Assembly: GCF_000165485.1 (NCBI RefSeq)
Contig: NC_014623.1
Location: forward strand, 3,491,501 to 3,555,500
Length of the DNA: 64,000 nt
Direction: 5' to 3'
DNA from: Stigmatella aurantiaca DW4/3-1
GTDB taxonomy: Bacteria; Myxococcota; Myxococcia; Myxococcales; Myxococcaceae
The notes under the pieces were generated by a model. That model searched no databases. It was not told the DNA's origin and saw only the letters and a list, made by a program, of their open reading frames with translations. Numbering within the stretch: the stretch's first letter is position 1; each line of letters begins with the position of its first letter. Below are positions 63,787-64,000 of this stretch, one piece after another. The position numbers and the translations under genes are program-made.

Positions 63787-64000
63787 ATGACCGACCTCAC
63801 ACCGAAGAAGCGAAGCTCCTCGAAGACTGCCGACCCTGGACGTCCTCCACCCTTCGAACTGCGCGAGTCTCCCATCCAGGGGCGTGGCGCGTTCGCCACC
63901 CGGCGCATCCGGAAGGGCGCGCGCATCACCGAGTACATCGGTGAGCGCATCTCCCAGGCAGAGGCGGACGCGCGCTACGACGACGAGGCCATGGAGCGCC
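63787..64000 (+). CDS. SET-domain protein, N-terminal part (3' truncated by the window edge)
   Basis: The last gene runs off the window; 71 codons are visible. After a basic, low-complexity start (MTDLTPKKRSSSK) comes FELRESPIQGRGAFATRRIRK, the typical opening of a SET domain (the GxGxFAxxxI motif that contributes to S-adenosylmethionine binding), then ITEYIGERIS, which matches the strand before the usual acidic region. SET proteins methylate lysines; bacterial ones act on ribosomal or nucleoid proteins or small substrates. The ATG at 63787 is the first start in frame, but no clear ribosome-binding site precedes it. The catalytic tyrosine and NHS motif would lie beyond the edge. Confidence 0.8.
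   Translation, partial: MTDLTPKKRSSSKTADPGRPPPFELRESPIQGRGAFATRRIRKGARITEYIGERISQAEADARYDDEAMER

Overview
The window reads as a chromosomal segment of a myxobacterium, most likely the Cystobacterineae (Stigmatella/Cystobacter/Archangium type). This is inferred from the very high GC with GC-rich third codon positions, frequent GTG and TTG starts, a membrane-anchored Ser/Thr kinase with a C-terminal cysteine motif, histidine kinases of the HEINNP type, many lipoproteins and secreted multidomain hydrolases, and short intergenic spacers. No rRNA, tRNA, CRISPR array, insertion sequence, integrase or phage gene was seen. About 50 protein genes fill the window. The first is cut by the left edge and the last, a SET-domain gene, by the right edge.

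Layout. 1-4.4 kb: the end of a secreted Ig-domain protein, a small membrane protein and an FUSC-type efflux protein. 4.4-9.3 kb (minus strand): a FAD amino-acid oxidase coupled to a YgiQ radical SAM protein, a serine beta-lactamase-like hydrolase and a beta-carbonic anhydrase. 9.5-13.4 kb: a two-gene amino-acid ABC importer (binding protein fused to permease, then ATPase) converging on an Lrp/AsnC regulator-aminotransferase pair whose cistrons overlap by four bases. 13.5-24.5 kb: enoyl-CoA hydratase, pectinacetylesterase, a membrane-anchored unknown, a large IgGFc-binding-like lipoprotein, a secreted alpha-amylase with two starch-binding modules, and a Ser/Thr kinase. 24.7-39.5 kb: mixed metabolism, including a cyclopropane-fatty-acid synthase-like methyltransferase, SDR, S9 peptidase, TPR protein, a phospholipase-A2-like unknown, HAD phosphatase, two M20 hydrolases around an acyl-CoA ligase, phosphoglucomutase, two GNATs and a Bcr/CflA transporter.

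39.6-51.8 kb is the main coherent system: an eleven-gene assimilatory sulfate operon on the minus strand, in transcription order cysH, cysG-N, SUMT, cysD, cysN, cysJ, cysI, sbp, cysT, cysW, cysA. It imports sulfate, activates it to APS, reduces APS to sulfite and sulfite to sulfide, and makes the siroheme for the last step. There is no cysC. CysN ends in a shortened APS-kinase-like tail without a P-loop, and CysH carries the cysteines of the 4Fe-4S, APS-using reductases. The pathway therefore probably skips PAPS.

52-64 kb: two histidine kinases flank a glutaredoxin and a large GH13 enzyme with an unusual disordered leader. They are followed by a lipoprotein, a DUF4032 kinase-like protein, a small helical protein, a DUF423 membrane protein and the SET-domain start. 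The most interesting points for follow-up are the relic APS kinase, the shared disordered leader of two otherwise unrelated proteins, a probable CTG start on the cyclopropane-synthase gene, a repeated ATCCG/CGGAT operator-like motif at the carbonic anhydrase and cys promoters, and the extracytoplasmic cysteine motif of the kinase.
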